This document shows positions 1 to 9,147 of a stretch of DNA of 64,000 nucleotides, in pieces. This DNA comes from Mesorhizobium mediterraneum (GTDB lineage: Bacteria > Pseudomonadota > Alphaproteobacteria > Rhizobiales > Rhizobiaceae). The stretch covers positions 1 to 64,000 of the forward strand of contig NZ_NPKI01000043.1 of NCBI RefSeq assembly GCF_002284565.1. Direction: 5' to 3'. The notes beneath the pieces are model-generated. The model was not told the DNA's origin. It worked only from the letters and a program-made list of their open reading frames with translations, and searched no databases. The number at the start of each line of letters is the position of its first letter. Within the stretch, counting starts at the first letter, position 1. The position numbers and the translations under genes were made by a program.

Positions 1-320
1 CGCCCCATTGCTCGACTTACGTTTCATCATTGGCACCTATACAGATTGCAAACCCGTCGCGTGCGGCCATCGCGGTGCGCCTTCGGGAGCGATCACACAA
101 ACCACCGATCTATATCCGCAAGAGCCAGTACCTCAATAATCGGATCGAACAGGATCACCGGCGCATCAAGCGCCGCATTGGGATCCATGCTCGGCTTCAA
201 GTCTATGGAGAATGCCCAGATCACCCTCTGCGGCACCGAGCTGGTCCACATGATGCGAAAGCGCAGGCGAGGTTCGCCTACCATCCGAGTCCGTCAATTG
301 CCGAGCAATTCGAAAGCTCA
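1..320 (+). pseudogene. IS6-family transposase C-terminal remnant
   Basis: Translation in two plus frames gives pieces typical of the C-terminal part of IS6-family DDE transposases: YLNNRIEQDHRRIKRRI, then MLGFKSMENAQ and ELVHMMRK in a second frame, then a return to the first frame with FAYHPSPSIAEQFES. The frame changes show that it is broken. The N-terminal part lies left of the window or is lost. No terminal repeat was identified. Confidence 0.7.
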
Positions 321-558
321 CCGCCTGAGCAATGCTTCCAGGCGACGCTCTTCCCGTCCACATCCCGGAATTGCGAGAGAGCCCTGGAGAGACATCGCCA
401 GTGTCTGATCAGTCAAGTATGAGCAAGATTTCGCCGCTGTCGGTCTCCAGTGCCATAGCTTGCGGCCGGAAGCCCTGTACAGGTGGCAAGTGCCAAGACG
501 CTGGCGCACTTCGTATTTGTTGCATCCAATTTCGCCAGCGAATTTTGCGGCAGCGTGG

Positions 559-1260
559 TCATGGCCGCTCCTCCGTTGGCGCGCTGGCCTTCTCGGGCAC
601 CTGGAAAACCCAGTAGTGAGCGTTCTCCTCGGCGAGGTATCTGGCGTCGTTTAGACGCTGCACCAGCACAAGAACGCCCGCATCCTGCAGACGCTGCACC
701 TCGCTGTCAAAGCCCGTGGCCTCCACATAGCTCGTGCGGGTGCTCGCGATGACAAATCCCTTTGGGCGCGTGACGCGAGCCAGTTCGCGCAGCCCCTGAG
801 GTCGAACATGCCTGAGCACGAAGACGCCGCAGCAGACCGTGATGTCATAGCTCGCGCTGGCGTGGTCGGAAGGGGGGCCGTTAAGGTCAACATTGCTTCG
901 GACATGGCGGTAGACGCGGGTTTGTCTGGCCTTTTCGGCCATCTCCTCGAAGAGGTCTATCCCGTCGATCAACTGGAAGCCTAGGCGTTTCAGCTGCAAG
1001 CCGACGAGGCCCGTTCCGCAGCCAGCGTCAAGGATTGTAATGACTGCTCGCTCCTTGGCAAAATAGGCCGTCTGGGTGGCAGCCGCCAGTTCCGCTACGA
1101 CGGTCGGCCCGCAGTACCCCATTCGGCCGAGATCGAGATCATAGGTACCGGCCCCATCGCGATAGGACTTGGATAAATAACCGGCATTCGTCTCGAATGA
1201 ATGGGAAGCCTTCTGTCGTGCGGTTTGGTCACGCGCCGATTGCTGATCGGGGGCTTTCAT
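559..1260 (-). CDS. class I SAM-dependent methyltransferase (copy 1)
   Basis: A 233-residue cytoplasmic methyltransferase. Motif I is LDAGCGTGLVG (about residue 100), followed by the acidic end of strand 2 (IDGIDLFEEM). The later Rossmann strands are DITVCCGVFVL and ARVTRPKGFVIAS. The ATG at 1260 is preceded by AAGGAGA at good spacing. It resembles small-molecule methyltransferases of the WBSCR27-like type, but the substrate cannot be told. It is a tandem paralogue of the gene at 2213-2887, with matching sequence also beyond the stop codon, so the two arose by local duplication. All three methyltransferase genes at this end point the same way and may share transcription. Confidence 0.85.
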   Translation of the reverse strand: MKAPDQQSARDQTARQKASHSFETNAGYLSKSYRDGAGTYDLDLGRMGYCGPTVVAELAAATQTAYFAKERAVITILDAGCGTGLVGLQLKRLGFQLIDGIDLFEEMAEKARQTRVYRHVRSNVDLNGPPSDHASASYDITVCCGVFVLRHVRPQGLRELARVTRPKGFVIASTRTSYVEATGFDSEVQRLQDAGVLVLVQRLNDARYLAEENAHYWVFQVPEKASAPTEERP

Positions 1261-1329
1261 AACAGTTCTCCTTTTTGGGTAGACGAGATGCGGTATACTC
1301 TTCAGCGAGCCAACGGCCTCTAATGGATC

Positions 1330-2100
1330 TAGTCTCTTTTCGTTATGGTATTGCCCAGTATGACTTTCCCGCCCAAAGAAGGGCCTCTACTAGGCTCCAG
1401 GTGATCACGTCGCAAATCAGGGCATTGCTCAGGTCCATGCCGCGTCCGAGATCAAGCTCCTCGGCAAGGATCAAGGGATCGACGTGGGTGAGCTCGCCGG
1501 CCAGGCACTCGATCAGGCGTATCCGGATGTCGGCATGCGGGACGTCGTGGAGCGGACAGACATATCGGGGATCCGTCCGACCGCATCGGTCAGGAATTCT
1601 TGGTCTGACGGATGCGCGGGGTCGGCACCGTACTTGGATGGCGCGCGATAGTCCGGCACTTGCAGTCGAACGCCGAAAGCCACCTGCGCCGGTTCGACAA
1701 CGCCTAGACGCTTGTCGTATCGGTCCAACTTCCGTTGGCCATAGCGGTTTTCCCCCGAGCGCCCGATGCGCAATCCTACGCCGAGTTCGTCAGCTAGCTG
1801 AATAGTCAGGTCCATATCCGCGATCTCCAGAGTGCAAAAGTGATCATAGCGGCCATCCAGGAGTAAGGGGGAACTGTCCGACTGCGACGGAACCCACAGA
1901 CGTGCGCCACGCCTGCTGCGCCGGTACCCCGCGTACGCTTCGGCAGAACGCGCCGCCGCTGACGACGGCATGAGCGTAAAAGAGCGGGTTCGTCTGTAGT
2001 TTGACTGACTGGCCATTACCGATGACTCCGACATGGACGAAGACAGCTTCCAAGTTGATAACAGCATCTCGCTTCGCATATAGACCTCGTGTCGCTTGAC
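1330..2100 (-). pseudogene. dehydrogenase remnant, possibly 3-hydroxyisobutyrate dehydrogenase-like
   Basis: No single reading frame covers this gap between two methyltransferase genes. Minus-strand pieces in different frames give VFVHVGVIGNGQSVKLQTN, then LEIADMDLTIQLADELGVG. These resemble the GxGxxVKLxNN region and NAD_binding_11 domain of 6-phosphogluconate/3-hydroxyisobutyrate dehydrogenase-type proteins. A further open stretch without a start codon (about 1330-1560) reads ECLAGELTHVDPLILAEEL and is unrecognised. Family assignment is by eye and tentative; a decayed coding region is more certain than its identity. Confidence 0.4.
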
Positions 2101-2212
2101 AATTCTCCTTGATTGCGTCCGCATGGGCGACAAACGCGTCCCAGCTCTTTGCATTTCGCCAACGAGATTTGCGGCAGCTTAATCATAGCTGCTGTCCCTT
2201 GGCGCGCTGCCT

Positions 2213-2887
2213 TTATGGCGCAATCCGCAAAACCCAGTAGTGCGCGTACTCGTCCGCGATGTATCTGCCATCAGCTAGACATTGGGCCGGCATGACGACG
2301 CCCCCACGCTGAAGACGCCGCAGCTCGTCTTCAAAGGACGTGGCCTTCAGATACCGCCTGCTAGTGCTTGCAATAACGAATCCGTTCGGGCGCGTGACGC
2401 GAGCCAGCTCGCGTAGCCCATCCGGCCGGACTTGCCCGAGCCCGAACACGCCGCAGCAGACCGTAATGTCATAGCTCGCGGTGGGGTATTGGGACAGCGC
2501 CCCGTTAAGATCGACGTCGACTTGGATATTGCGGTAGACGCCGGTTCGCCGCGCGTTTCCGGCCATCTCTTCCGTAAGATCGAACCCGTCAATCAACTGG
2601 AAGCCAAAGCGTGAAAGTTGCACGCCAACGAGGCCTGTTCCGCAGCCTGCGTCCAGGACTGTGATGGCTCCTCGCTCGCTCGCGAGATAGGCAGTCTGCA
2701 CAGCACCCGCCAGTTCCGACACGATCATCGGTGCGGAGTACCTCTCGCTCCCGACATCCAGATCGTACGAACTCGCCCATTCTCGATAGAATCGTGCCAA
2801 GCGACCGGCGTCGCCTTCGAGGTAGGAAATCTCGGCGCGTTTTCGCGCGGATTGGTCCAGTACCGTTTCTCGATCGGGACTGTTCAT
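2213..2887 (-). CDS. class I SAM-dependent methyltransferase (copy 2)
   Basis: A methyltransferase of about 224 residues with motif I LDAGCGTGLVGVQL, strand 2 end LIDGFDLTEEM, strand 4 DITVCCGVFGL and strand 5 LARVTRPNGFVIAS. The ATG at 2887 was chosen over the upstream one at 2941 because GGAGGAA lies just before it and the alignment with copy 1 begins there. It is clearly paralogous to the gene at 559-1260 along its whole length. The C-terminal YAHYWVLRIAP matches AHYWVFQVPE in copy 1. Substrate unknown. Confidence 0.85.
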   Translation of the reverse strand: MNSPDRETVLDQSARKRAEISYLEGDAGRLARFYREWASSYDLDVGSERYSAPMIVSELAGAVQTAYLASERGAITVLDAGCGTGLVGVQLSRFGFQLIDGFDLTEEMAGNARRTGVYRNIQVDVDLNGALSQYPTASYDITVCCGVFGLGQVRPDGLRELARVTRPNGFVIASTSRRYLKATSFEDELRRLQRGGVVMPAQCLADGRYIADEYAHYWVLRIAP

Positions 2888-3059
2888 GACAGTTCCTCCG
2901 TGCAGGGTTGATGGCATTTGGCGCAGCCGTGGCCGAGACATTTAGTTGCCCGTTGTCATTGCAGAGCCATGGCTGTCGGACCATGTGCCCCAGATAATCA
3001 CGTCTTGGTTCAGGGACTCGGTAAGACGTGGCACATACGCTTTTCGAAGTCGGAGACCA

Positions 3060-3830
3060 CTATCGAAGATCAGCCGACGAAAAGGTCCCGGATAATAGGC
3101 TAGTTCGGGAGTAAACGGAGATATGACGTTTGCTCCCTTCGGTGAACGCACCTCCCGCCCAATCTCCCCAACGTTCTACGAGCTTCAGCCCTACCAGCTC
3201 GGCCATAGTATCGAGTTCTTGATGATAAACATAACGGGCACGATGTGGTAAACGTCTGACCGATGTACCAGAAAACCAGAGGAGGCTTGAAACCAAGTTC
3301 TGGTTCAGGGGATCGTGCACATGCGCATTGAGAATCGTGTTTTCATGATCCACAAACAACGTAGTAATTTTCTGGCCGTTCACGAAACCTTCCAGGGCCG
3401 GCACATCAAGTTCGAGCACCAAACTTCCCTGATCATCCAGCACCTCCGCGACAGATCGGAAGCAAGCCAATTGAGCTTCGCGTGTGAAGAGGACCTTGAA
3501 CGTATTATAGACACAATATACCAGACGATAGCGTTGCTCCGATCTGAAATCGGCAATGTCGCCTTTCCAAGCCTTGACCATATCGGTGCGCTCTGCGAGA
3601 ACTTGCAGCATGCTATCCGAATTGTCGATACCTTCGACCCTGACGCCGCGCTCACTCAGCGGTACCGCCACGCGTCCGTCGCCAATACCAAGTTCAAGAG
3701 CATTTCTTCCGCTTGAATAGCGCTCAAGAAAATTCACAGTATCGAGTACTTCAGCCGTTTTACCATGCAATCGCACAAATTCTTCATAGTTCAGAGCCCA
3801 TTTCTGGTCGTAGACAAAGTCGTCATCCAT
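3060..3830 (-). CDS. class I SAM-dependent methyltransferase (copy 3, divergent)
   Basis: About 256 residues. Motif I is ALELGIGDGRVAVPL (near residue 45), motif II VEGIDNSDSM and motif III/IV VYCVYNTFKVLFT, followed by the strand-5 region LVLELDVPALEGF. The ATG at 3830 has AGGAGAA upstream. It is only distantly related to the other two methyltransferases here and resembles methyltransferase-25 or UbiG-like small-molecule enzymes. It is the first of the three genes in transcription order, so the promoter is probably between 3831 and about 3990. Substrate unknown. Confidence 0.85.
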   Translation of the reverse strand: MDDDFVYDQKWALNYEEFVRLHGKTAEVLDTVNFLERYSSGRNALELGIGDGRVAVPLSERGVRVEGIDNSDSMLQVLAERTDMVKAWKGDIADFRSEQRYRLVYCVYNTFKVLFTREAQLACFRSVAEVLDDQGSLVLELDVPALEGFVNGQKITTLFVDHENTILNAHVHDPLNQNLVSSLLWFSGTSVRRLPHRARYVYHQELDTMAELVGLKLVERWGDWAGGAFTEGSKRHISVYSRTSLLSGTFSSADLR

Positions 3831-4079
3831 CACGGATTCTCCTGTCACTCTGCTAACTTATTTTCAAGTCGGCCCATCACTGTTCTTGGCCACTATCGCA
3901 AAGAAGTAATAGCGAAAGTCGTGCCAACTCCGCTAGAAAAGTCTCAGAAAAATGTTCTACATGTTTTTTAACGACTTACATCGTGATTCGGCGGGAACCA
4001 AGTCGAGCAGCCCCGGGTCGCTCATGCGACAAACCCGACAGGAATGTCGGGTGCCCGACATCCCGAATTGCAAAAGCGA

Positions 4080-4625
4080 GTAAGGACCGGCGACACACGC
4101 CGTGCAGCCGCTCATCGGCGAGGTCAGCCGGGAGTTTGTGGCGCTGTATTCACCGGTCAGTCGGCCTCGATCCCGCCGGAAAAGCTGCTCAGGGTGATGC
4201 TGCTTGCGGGCGTTCTATTCGATCCGCTCGGAGCGGCTTTTGATAGAGCGGCTGCGACCTCGCAGCGAAGTTCTTGGCTGCGGTGCTGGCACAGCCCAAG
4301 GTGAAGAAGCTTCTATTCGGAACTCACTTAGCCATGTCCCATGAAGCACAGCTTGGCTCTCCTTGCCCCGTCCGTTGCGGTAGAGCCTGGCGTCGGGATC
4401 GGTGGTCGAGCCTTGCGTCTCGTTCGATCGTTTCTGGCCATGGAAGTCCGCTTCCGCATTTATGCTGCCAGTCAGCGTATCCGCAAGCGCATCAAAGAGG
4501 CGTTCGGCTGGATCAAGACCACCGCGAGAGAAGACGAACTTGGCGGGGTCGCGATCGCGTCGGATGGGCCTTCACCTTCGCTGCCGCCGAAGATCATCGG
4601 TGGGACCAGGTGACATGGCCAAGGT
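4080..4625 (+). pseudogene. IS5-family transposase remnant
   Basis: Scattered plus-strand pieces in changing frames match an IS5-type transposase: SIPPEKLLRVMLL near the N-terminus, then AVLAQPKVKKLL, then IRKRIKEAFGWIKTT and RDRVGWAFTFAAA near the C-terminus. The catalytic middle is mostly missing. The element is dead, with at least three frame changes and an internal deletion. Confidence 0.7.
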
Positions 4626-5014
4626 TCCAGCGATCGCCAAGGCCTTTGCCGGTAGCTGGAGTATCGTCGAAATGGATGTCTGCGATTTCCTCGATCTGGT
4701 CGGAGAGGCGCATCTGGGCTCAGCAAGAAATAGTCGTGCCTCAGAGCGCGGGGTATAAACGTCGCCAAGCCGTTCCCGTGGGGACGATGGGCAAGGCGAT
4801 TCTCGTTAGCAGCATCATCCCGGGGCGAACTCTCTCAGCAGATTGAGACGGCCTCGCTCTACTGACCCCATCGTGCGGCGGCCTAAGGACGACTGCGAAG
4901 CGAGTGACCCGCGGGGCGACATGGTCCGGGAAAATATCAGGAGGAGCTTGACCTCAACGACCCCAACCATCGAAGCCTGCTAGGGTCAGCATCCACTGTG
5001 CTTAGCCACAATGC
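4626..5014. other. gap with decayed coding traces
   Basis: The plus strand carries a short open stretch from the ATG at 4615 (MAKVPAIAKAFAGSWSIVEM), which looks like the start of a small hypothetical protein and then degenerates. Beyond about 4760 I recognise nothing. Confidence 0.3.
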
Positions 5015-5995
5015 TCACTTCCAGACGTGGTTTGCGACACGAAGGAAATTTTCTCCCATTATCCCCCTCACGTCTCTGTCCGAGTATCCGCGCATACTCA
5101 GAGTGTCGGCGATTTGCGGAAATGCTTCTGGGTCCATGAACCCGAGATTTGGCCCATTTGGATATTGCGAACTCGGCCAATAAACCGTGTTCCATGAGAG
5201 AACCAGGTCTTTGCAGTCTGGAAAGTAATCCAGCCCAATACCAACGTGTTTGGGGCCAACCAAATCCGCTTTGTGATCAATGTGTCTGACCAAGGCTTCA
5301 ACGCTGGCGTCACCCGTTCCCAAAAAGATACCTAGACCGGTTACACCGCTCACTCCGCCCTTTGCGGCGCAAGCTATTATCTGCTCATCAGAGATGTTAC
5401 GTTCATGACCGTAAACTGACTTGCAATTTGAGTGAGAGAATATCACGGGCTTTTCTGATATCTGAATTGCCTCCATCGAGGAGTTGTATGAAACGTGGGA
5501 ACAGTCGATCACCATTCCTATCCTGTTCATCTTCTCAACAATATTTCTGCCGAAATTGGTGAGGCCTTGGTCTTCGTCATGGCATCCGGATGCGGCTCCG
5601 TTGTTCCTATTGTATGTAAGAGTCATCTGCCGAACCCCAAGATCATAGTAGAGGCTCAACATCTCTAAGGAGCCATCGAGGGCACTCATCCCTTCAATGT
5701 CAAACACAATAGCTAGCTTGCGATCTGTCTTGGCCTGCCGGATATCCTTTTCACTTCGGACAATGATGCATTGGTGTGGGCGGGCTGCAACAGCCGCTCG
5801 GTAGACCGACAAATTCTTGATGCATTCGGACCACGGACTGACATCGGAACCGACATTGAGGGTCAACAATGTCACTCCAGAATCAATGTAGCGCTGCAGA
5901 TATGTTGGCTGGACAGCGTCGTCAAATATGATTCCCGAATGACTGTCCCATATCACGCCCCCGAAGCGCCGGCCTTCACCGCTCACAAGATGCAT
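5015..5995 (-). CDS. M19 (renal/membrane) dipeptidase-like protein A
   Basis: A 326-residue amidohydrolase-superfamily protein of peptidase family M19, which hydrolyses dipeptides, including some with a D-residue at the C-terminal side. Visible metal-site elements are WDSHSG (His19), FDIEGM (bridging Glu), SHSN (His) and GHERN (His), plus the catalytic-Asp region GIGLDY. The Asp of the usual HxD motif is Gly here (HSG). No signal peptide is seen, so it is probably cytoplasmic. It lies just downstream of a collapsed alanine-dehydrogenase-like gene whose promoter remains at 6341-6422. It is distinct from the closely similar pair at 7315 and 25426. Confidence 0.85.
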   Translation of the reverse strand: MHLVSGEGRRFGGVIWDSHSGIIFDDAVQPTYLQRYIDSGVTLLTLNVGSDVSPWSECIKNLSVYRAAVAARPHQCIIVRSEKDIRQAKTDRKLAIVFDIEGMSALDGSLEMLSLYYDLGVRQMTLTYNRNNGAASGCHDEDQGLTNFGRNIVEKMNRIGMVIDCSHVSYNSSMEAIQISEKPVIFSHSNCKSVYGHERNISDEQIIACAAKGGVSGVTGLGIFLGTGDASVEALVRHIDHKADLVGPKHVGIGLDYFPDCKDLVLSWNTVYWPSSQYPNGPNLGFMDPEAFPQIADTLSMRGYSDRDVRGIMGENFLRVANHVWK

Positions 5996-6425
5996 CCCTG
6001 CATCATGGTGCAGCGCTGCTCGACAGGCACATTATTGCAAGACCTTCGAGAAACCAATCCTGATGCTTCGAGCCCGCTAGCTGAAGTCCAAAAGCCGATC
6101 AACCGCACCCGATCAGGCTTTGCAACCCCGACCAGCTCCGCCTGATATTGGGCGCTTACCGGCGTGCCCTTCACTACTCCAAACCGGGGTTCCTTATGCC
6201 AAATCCGGGGTCCGATTACGCGGTCATTGAAATACTGGAAATTGTTGCCCATTTTTAAATTCCCAGGGTTTACATGGGGCGCGACATCGCTCCACGGTCG
6301 TCTGCATTTGTACGGCGGCTTTCGGCAGGTGGGCGCCATCAGATCTCTACTCCATCCTCATATGATCATCAAGTTATGTTATGTGAAGGTCTATTTTTAA
6401 AAGTGTCATGAATGTGTATAGATTG
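5996..6425 (-). repeat. collapsed copy: promoter region joined to 3' end of an alanine dehydrogenase-like gene
   Basis: Read on the minus strand, 6422-6341 matches 17561-17642 closely, including the shared string ACATAACATAACTTGAT and GAGGATGGAGTAGAGAT. Soon after (about 6290-6240) comes sequence matching the last codons of the alanine-dehydrogenase-like gene at 18140-19372, with shared AAAATGGGCAACAAT. Then follows the intergenic stretch matching 19420-19622, and then the dipeptidase gene. The whole coding body between promoter and 3' end is missing, so this is an internal deletion in a duplicated cassette. An extension of the dipeptidase frame passes through here without a convincing start. 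Confidence 0.75.
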
Positions 6426-6674
6426 GCACAACCGGTAACATGAATTACGTTTACAATTGTCGTGGACCATGGCCGAGGCCATGATGTTCTTCTGCTTGAG
6501 GATCGTCATGGCTTCACTTCAGGGCCTCGGGCCGCTTGTTTTCCAGCTGGCCTGAGACCCTGAACTTCCTCCAGATTTGGGTAGAGTCCGTCGATAAAAG
6601 GAGACAGACGATGCGACCCTCGCGGTTGACGGAGAGCACATATCGAGATGCTGAGTAGCAGGAGGCCGGCGCAA

Positions 6675-6815
6675 AGACGGTTGATGTTTGCCGCAAGCAT
6701 GCGACCTTCTACTAGTTCAAGGCCAAGTTCGGGGGATGGACGTGTCCGACGCCCGTGGACCTGAAGGCTCTGGAAGACGAGAACGCCCGGCTGGAGAAGC
6801 TCCCGGTCTCTCGCA
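6675..6815 (+). pseudogene. IS3-family OrfA fragment
   Basis: Plus-strand pieces VCRKHATFY, FKAKFGGMDVSDA and then, one frame over, LKALEDENARLEKL match the leucine-zipper part of IS3-family OrfA proteins. It has a stop and a frame change and ends abruptly. No OrfB was recognised downstream. Confidence 0.6.
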
Positions 6816-7059
6816 AGTGAACTGCTGTTGCAGCCGCCCCAGATCAGATCTTGCGCACACAACGGTATGCTGATCGACTGTTTCGTCAGTCACTATTTCC
6901 GAGCCTTGCACAGTCTCTCAGATCGCGGCGGCGTCGGCCGCGTCTTTCTTCTCCCACGCCGCACGTAGGCCTTGACCCTGTGGTCGGCTAACTTGATACG
7001 CTCCGCCTCAGCGCTGCGTGCAGGAACCGCTTTGATTCATTTCCAAATGCCGTTCCATT
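6816..7059. other. no recognised gene
   Basis: Neither strand gives a convincing product here. It lies between the IS3 fragment and an oxidoreductase remnant and is probably IS or deletion scar sequence. Confidence 0.3.
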
Positions 7060-7290
7060 CGAATGGAAACAGAGCTTGGAATTCAGCGAAGCTTTGTCGA
7101 ACTCTGCCTAGGCTCGTTTGCTAGCTCGGCAAGTGCATCATATCTCCGATCCCCGGACAACACATCTTTGAAGCTTCGGATGGTATCAGCCCCAGAGCCA
7201 ATCGTAATAGGCTCCCGGTTGCTTTGTTCATCACGGGCCGGAGGCTATTTGCTCCGACCAAAGATATATTTTCTGCGATAAAGTCTCCGG
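7060..7290 (-). pseudogene. remnant of FAD amino-acid oxidoreductase gene
   Basis: The plus-strand text around 7168-7200 (CATCTTTGAAGCTTCGGATG) closely matches 24354-24373 inside the intact oxidoreductase gene at 23993-25288. On the minus strand, decayed pieces read SLLRLALG and FAEFQALFP, matching LLRLGLG and FAEFRALFP of the intact protein. Only about 75 codons survive. It directly follows dipeptidase gene B, just as the intact oxidoreductase gene follows the third dipeptidase gene. Confidence 0.7.
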
Positions 7291-7314
7291 CAGCGGCAGC
7301 CGAATTCCAGCGCG

Positions 7315-8319
7315 CTATTCCCAGTTCATCGCCGCTACCCTCATGAAATTGGCTCCGAGGATACCGCTAACGACCTCGTTCGAGTAGCCACGAGCCGACA
7401 AGGCTGCGGTGAGTTTTGGGAATTCTTCAATGTCGATGAACCCTAGGTCGGATCCACTTGGATAATGTTCCGGCGGCCAGTAATCTTTGGCCTTCTCAAA
7501 CCGAGATGCCAACGCGTCCGTGATTTCTGCGAAGTCGGTTCCAATGCCCACGTGTTGCGGGCCAACCAGCTGACAAAGATAATCGATATGACGCACGAGA
7601 AGGTCGAGGTCCGACGACTTATTGTCTCCTGCTTTTGCCAGGTAGATTCGAATTCCTGTGACACCAATCACACCGCCTGTACTGGCACAGGCAATGGCTT
7701 GTTCATCCCAGATGTTCCGCGGGTGGTCATGCAGCACCCGGCTGTTTGCGTGAGTAATGACAATCGGCTTGGAAGAGGCTTCAGCCATGTCGATCGACAT
7801 CTTGGCGCTACAATGAGATCCGTCCACAAGCATGCCTACACGGTTCATCTCTCTGATAACATCCCGACCAAAGGGAGTTAGCCCTGTGTTGTGGCCGTGG
7901 CAGCCACCTCCTCCCTCGTTGTCTTTATTGTAGACAAAGCTGATTTGACGCACGCCTAACCGATGGTAAACCTCAACAAGATCCGTTGTCCCGTTTAGCG
8001 CGGACACGCCCTCAATATCCATGGACACTGCAAGCTTCCCGTCTCGTTTGGCGGAGAGAACGTCTCCAACGTTGGACACGGGGATGTATTTGTCACTGTT
8101 TTCGCCGAGCCAACGCCGATAGGCGCCGATCACCGGAAATGCCTGTTGCCAAGGTAACACGTCGTAACCAACATTGGTGCTAACATATGTAAACCCAGCC
8201 TTCCGGATGCGTTCCAAAGAGCTCACGTCTAGGGGTACCTGCGGGTCAATCCCGCAATGTGCATCCCAAATGATACTGTTTTGGAATAGGTCATCTATGT
8301 TCAACCGGCTTACATCCAT
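7315..8319 (-). CDS. M19 dipeptidase-like protein B
   Basis: A 334-residue family M19 dipeptidase. The start at 8319 (MDVSRLNIDDLF) is supported by GGAAGGAGTG upstream and by the identical start of its paralogue; the frame stays open upstream but that part is not conserved. Metal-site elements are WDAHCG (the normal HxD Asp is Gly), MDIEGVSAL, THANS, DHPRNIWDEQ and GIGTDF. It is about 80 percent similar by eye to the broken gene at 25426-26422 and much less similar to protein A. It is probably cytoplasmic, and its former partner oxidoreductase survives only as a remnant just downstream. Confidence 0.85.
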   Translation of the reverse strand: MDVSRLNIDDLFQNSIIWDAHCGIDPQVPLDVSSLERIRKAGFTYVSTNVGYDVLPWQQAFPVIGAYRRWLGENSDKYIPVSNVGDVLSAKRDGKLAVSMDIEGVSALNGTTDLVEVYHRLGVRQISFVYNKDNEGGGGCHGHNTGLTPFGRDVIREMNRVGMLVDGSHCSAKMSIDMAEASSKPIVITHANSRVLHDHPRNIWDEQAIACASTGGVIGVTGIRIYLAKAGDNKSSDLDLLVRHIDYLCQLVGPQHVGIGTDFAEITDALASRFEKAKDYWPPEHYPSGSDLGFIDIEEFPKLTAALSARGYSNEVVSGILGANFMRVAAMNWE

Positions 8320-8475
8320 CGAATTCACTCCTTCCGCTAATTGGCGCCCCTTCCAAATTGGGGCCGGATCTAGCTTAAACGATTGATTTTGCGCAGGATT
8401 CGGTTGTCTATCCAACCCTGCCACCGCCTCTCGCGAGCCACACCCGCCATGACCGAAGATATGTTGCTGCCGCTC

Positions 8476-8785
8476 TCGTTTCCAGCCGTTGGACGCAAGA
8501 AGATCCCAGCTGCGTTTGACGGCGGGCGCTTCACCTCGGGGTGGGCGTAATGCTTTTGGCCGCAGCCGAGCGACGCCTGCAACTGGCCGACAGGCTGGCC
8601 GCCGCAATCCACGATCCGCGCGATCCAGCGCGGGTGACGCACGCCATGGCCGACATTGTGCGCGCCCGCATCTTTGCGATCGCCTGCGGCTACGAGGATG
8701 CCAAACCATCTCGACCGGCTGCGCAGCGACCCGGCCTTCAAGCTCGCTTGCGGGCGGCTGCCCCACAGCGGGCTGGACTTGTGCA
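8476..8785 (+). pseudogene. IS1380-family transposase N-terminal fragment
   Basis: The plus strand reads MGVMLLAAAERRLQLADRL, then ARVTHAMADIVRARIFAIA, CGYEDA and DPAFKLACGRLPHSGLDLC. This is the N-terminal region of IS1380-type DDE transposases, with one frame change near 8700. It stops abruptly at about 8785, where IS630-type sequence begins. Confidence 0.7.
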
Positions 8786-9147
8786 AGTTTCTTGACGAGA
8801 TCGAGCGCAACGTACCACCGATCTCGACATTCACGTCGTCATGGACGACCACGGCACACACGAAGCCATGATCGCCATCGGTTCGCCAAGCGCCCGCGCT
8901 GGCACGTTCACTTCACTCCGACATCGGCATCATGGATCAATCAGGTCGATTCTTCTTCGCGCTGTTGACCGAACGCGCCCTCAAACGACGCGTGTTCCAC
9001 TCGGTCGCCGAGCTCGAGAAGGCTATCCACGCTAATATCAAGGCCCCCAATGTCGACCCAATACCCTTCCGATAGACCAAGTCTGCTGACGACATCGTGG
9101 CCAGCATCCAACGTTTCTACCTCCGCACTTTCGCGGCGAACGCCTAA
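8786..9147 (+). pseudogene. IS630-family transposase C-terminal fragment
   Basis: Immediately after the IS1380 fragment, pieces in several frames read EIERNVPP, LDIHVVMDDHGTH, RWHVHFTPTSASWINQV, FFALLTERALKRRVFHSVA and DDIVASIQRFYLRTFAANA. These belong to the DDE domain end of an IS630-type transposase. A stop and frame shifts interrupt it. Confidence 0.7.

Noticed and set aside
29-45. RpoN (-24/-12) site in TTGGCACCTATACAGATTGCAA
   Set aside because: The spacing between TGGCAC and TTGC is three bases too long, and the site lies in an IS remnant.
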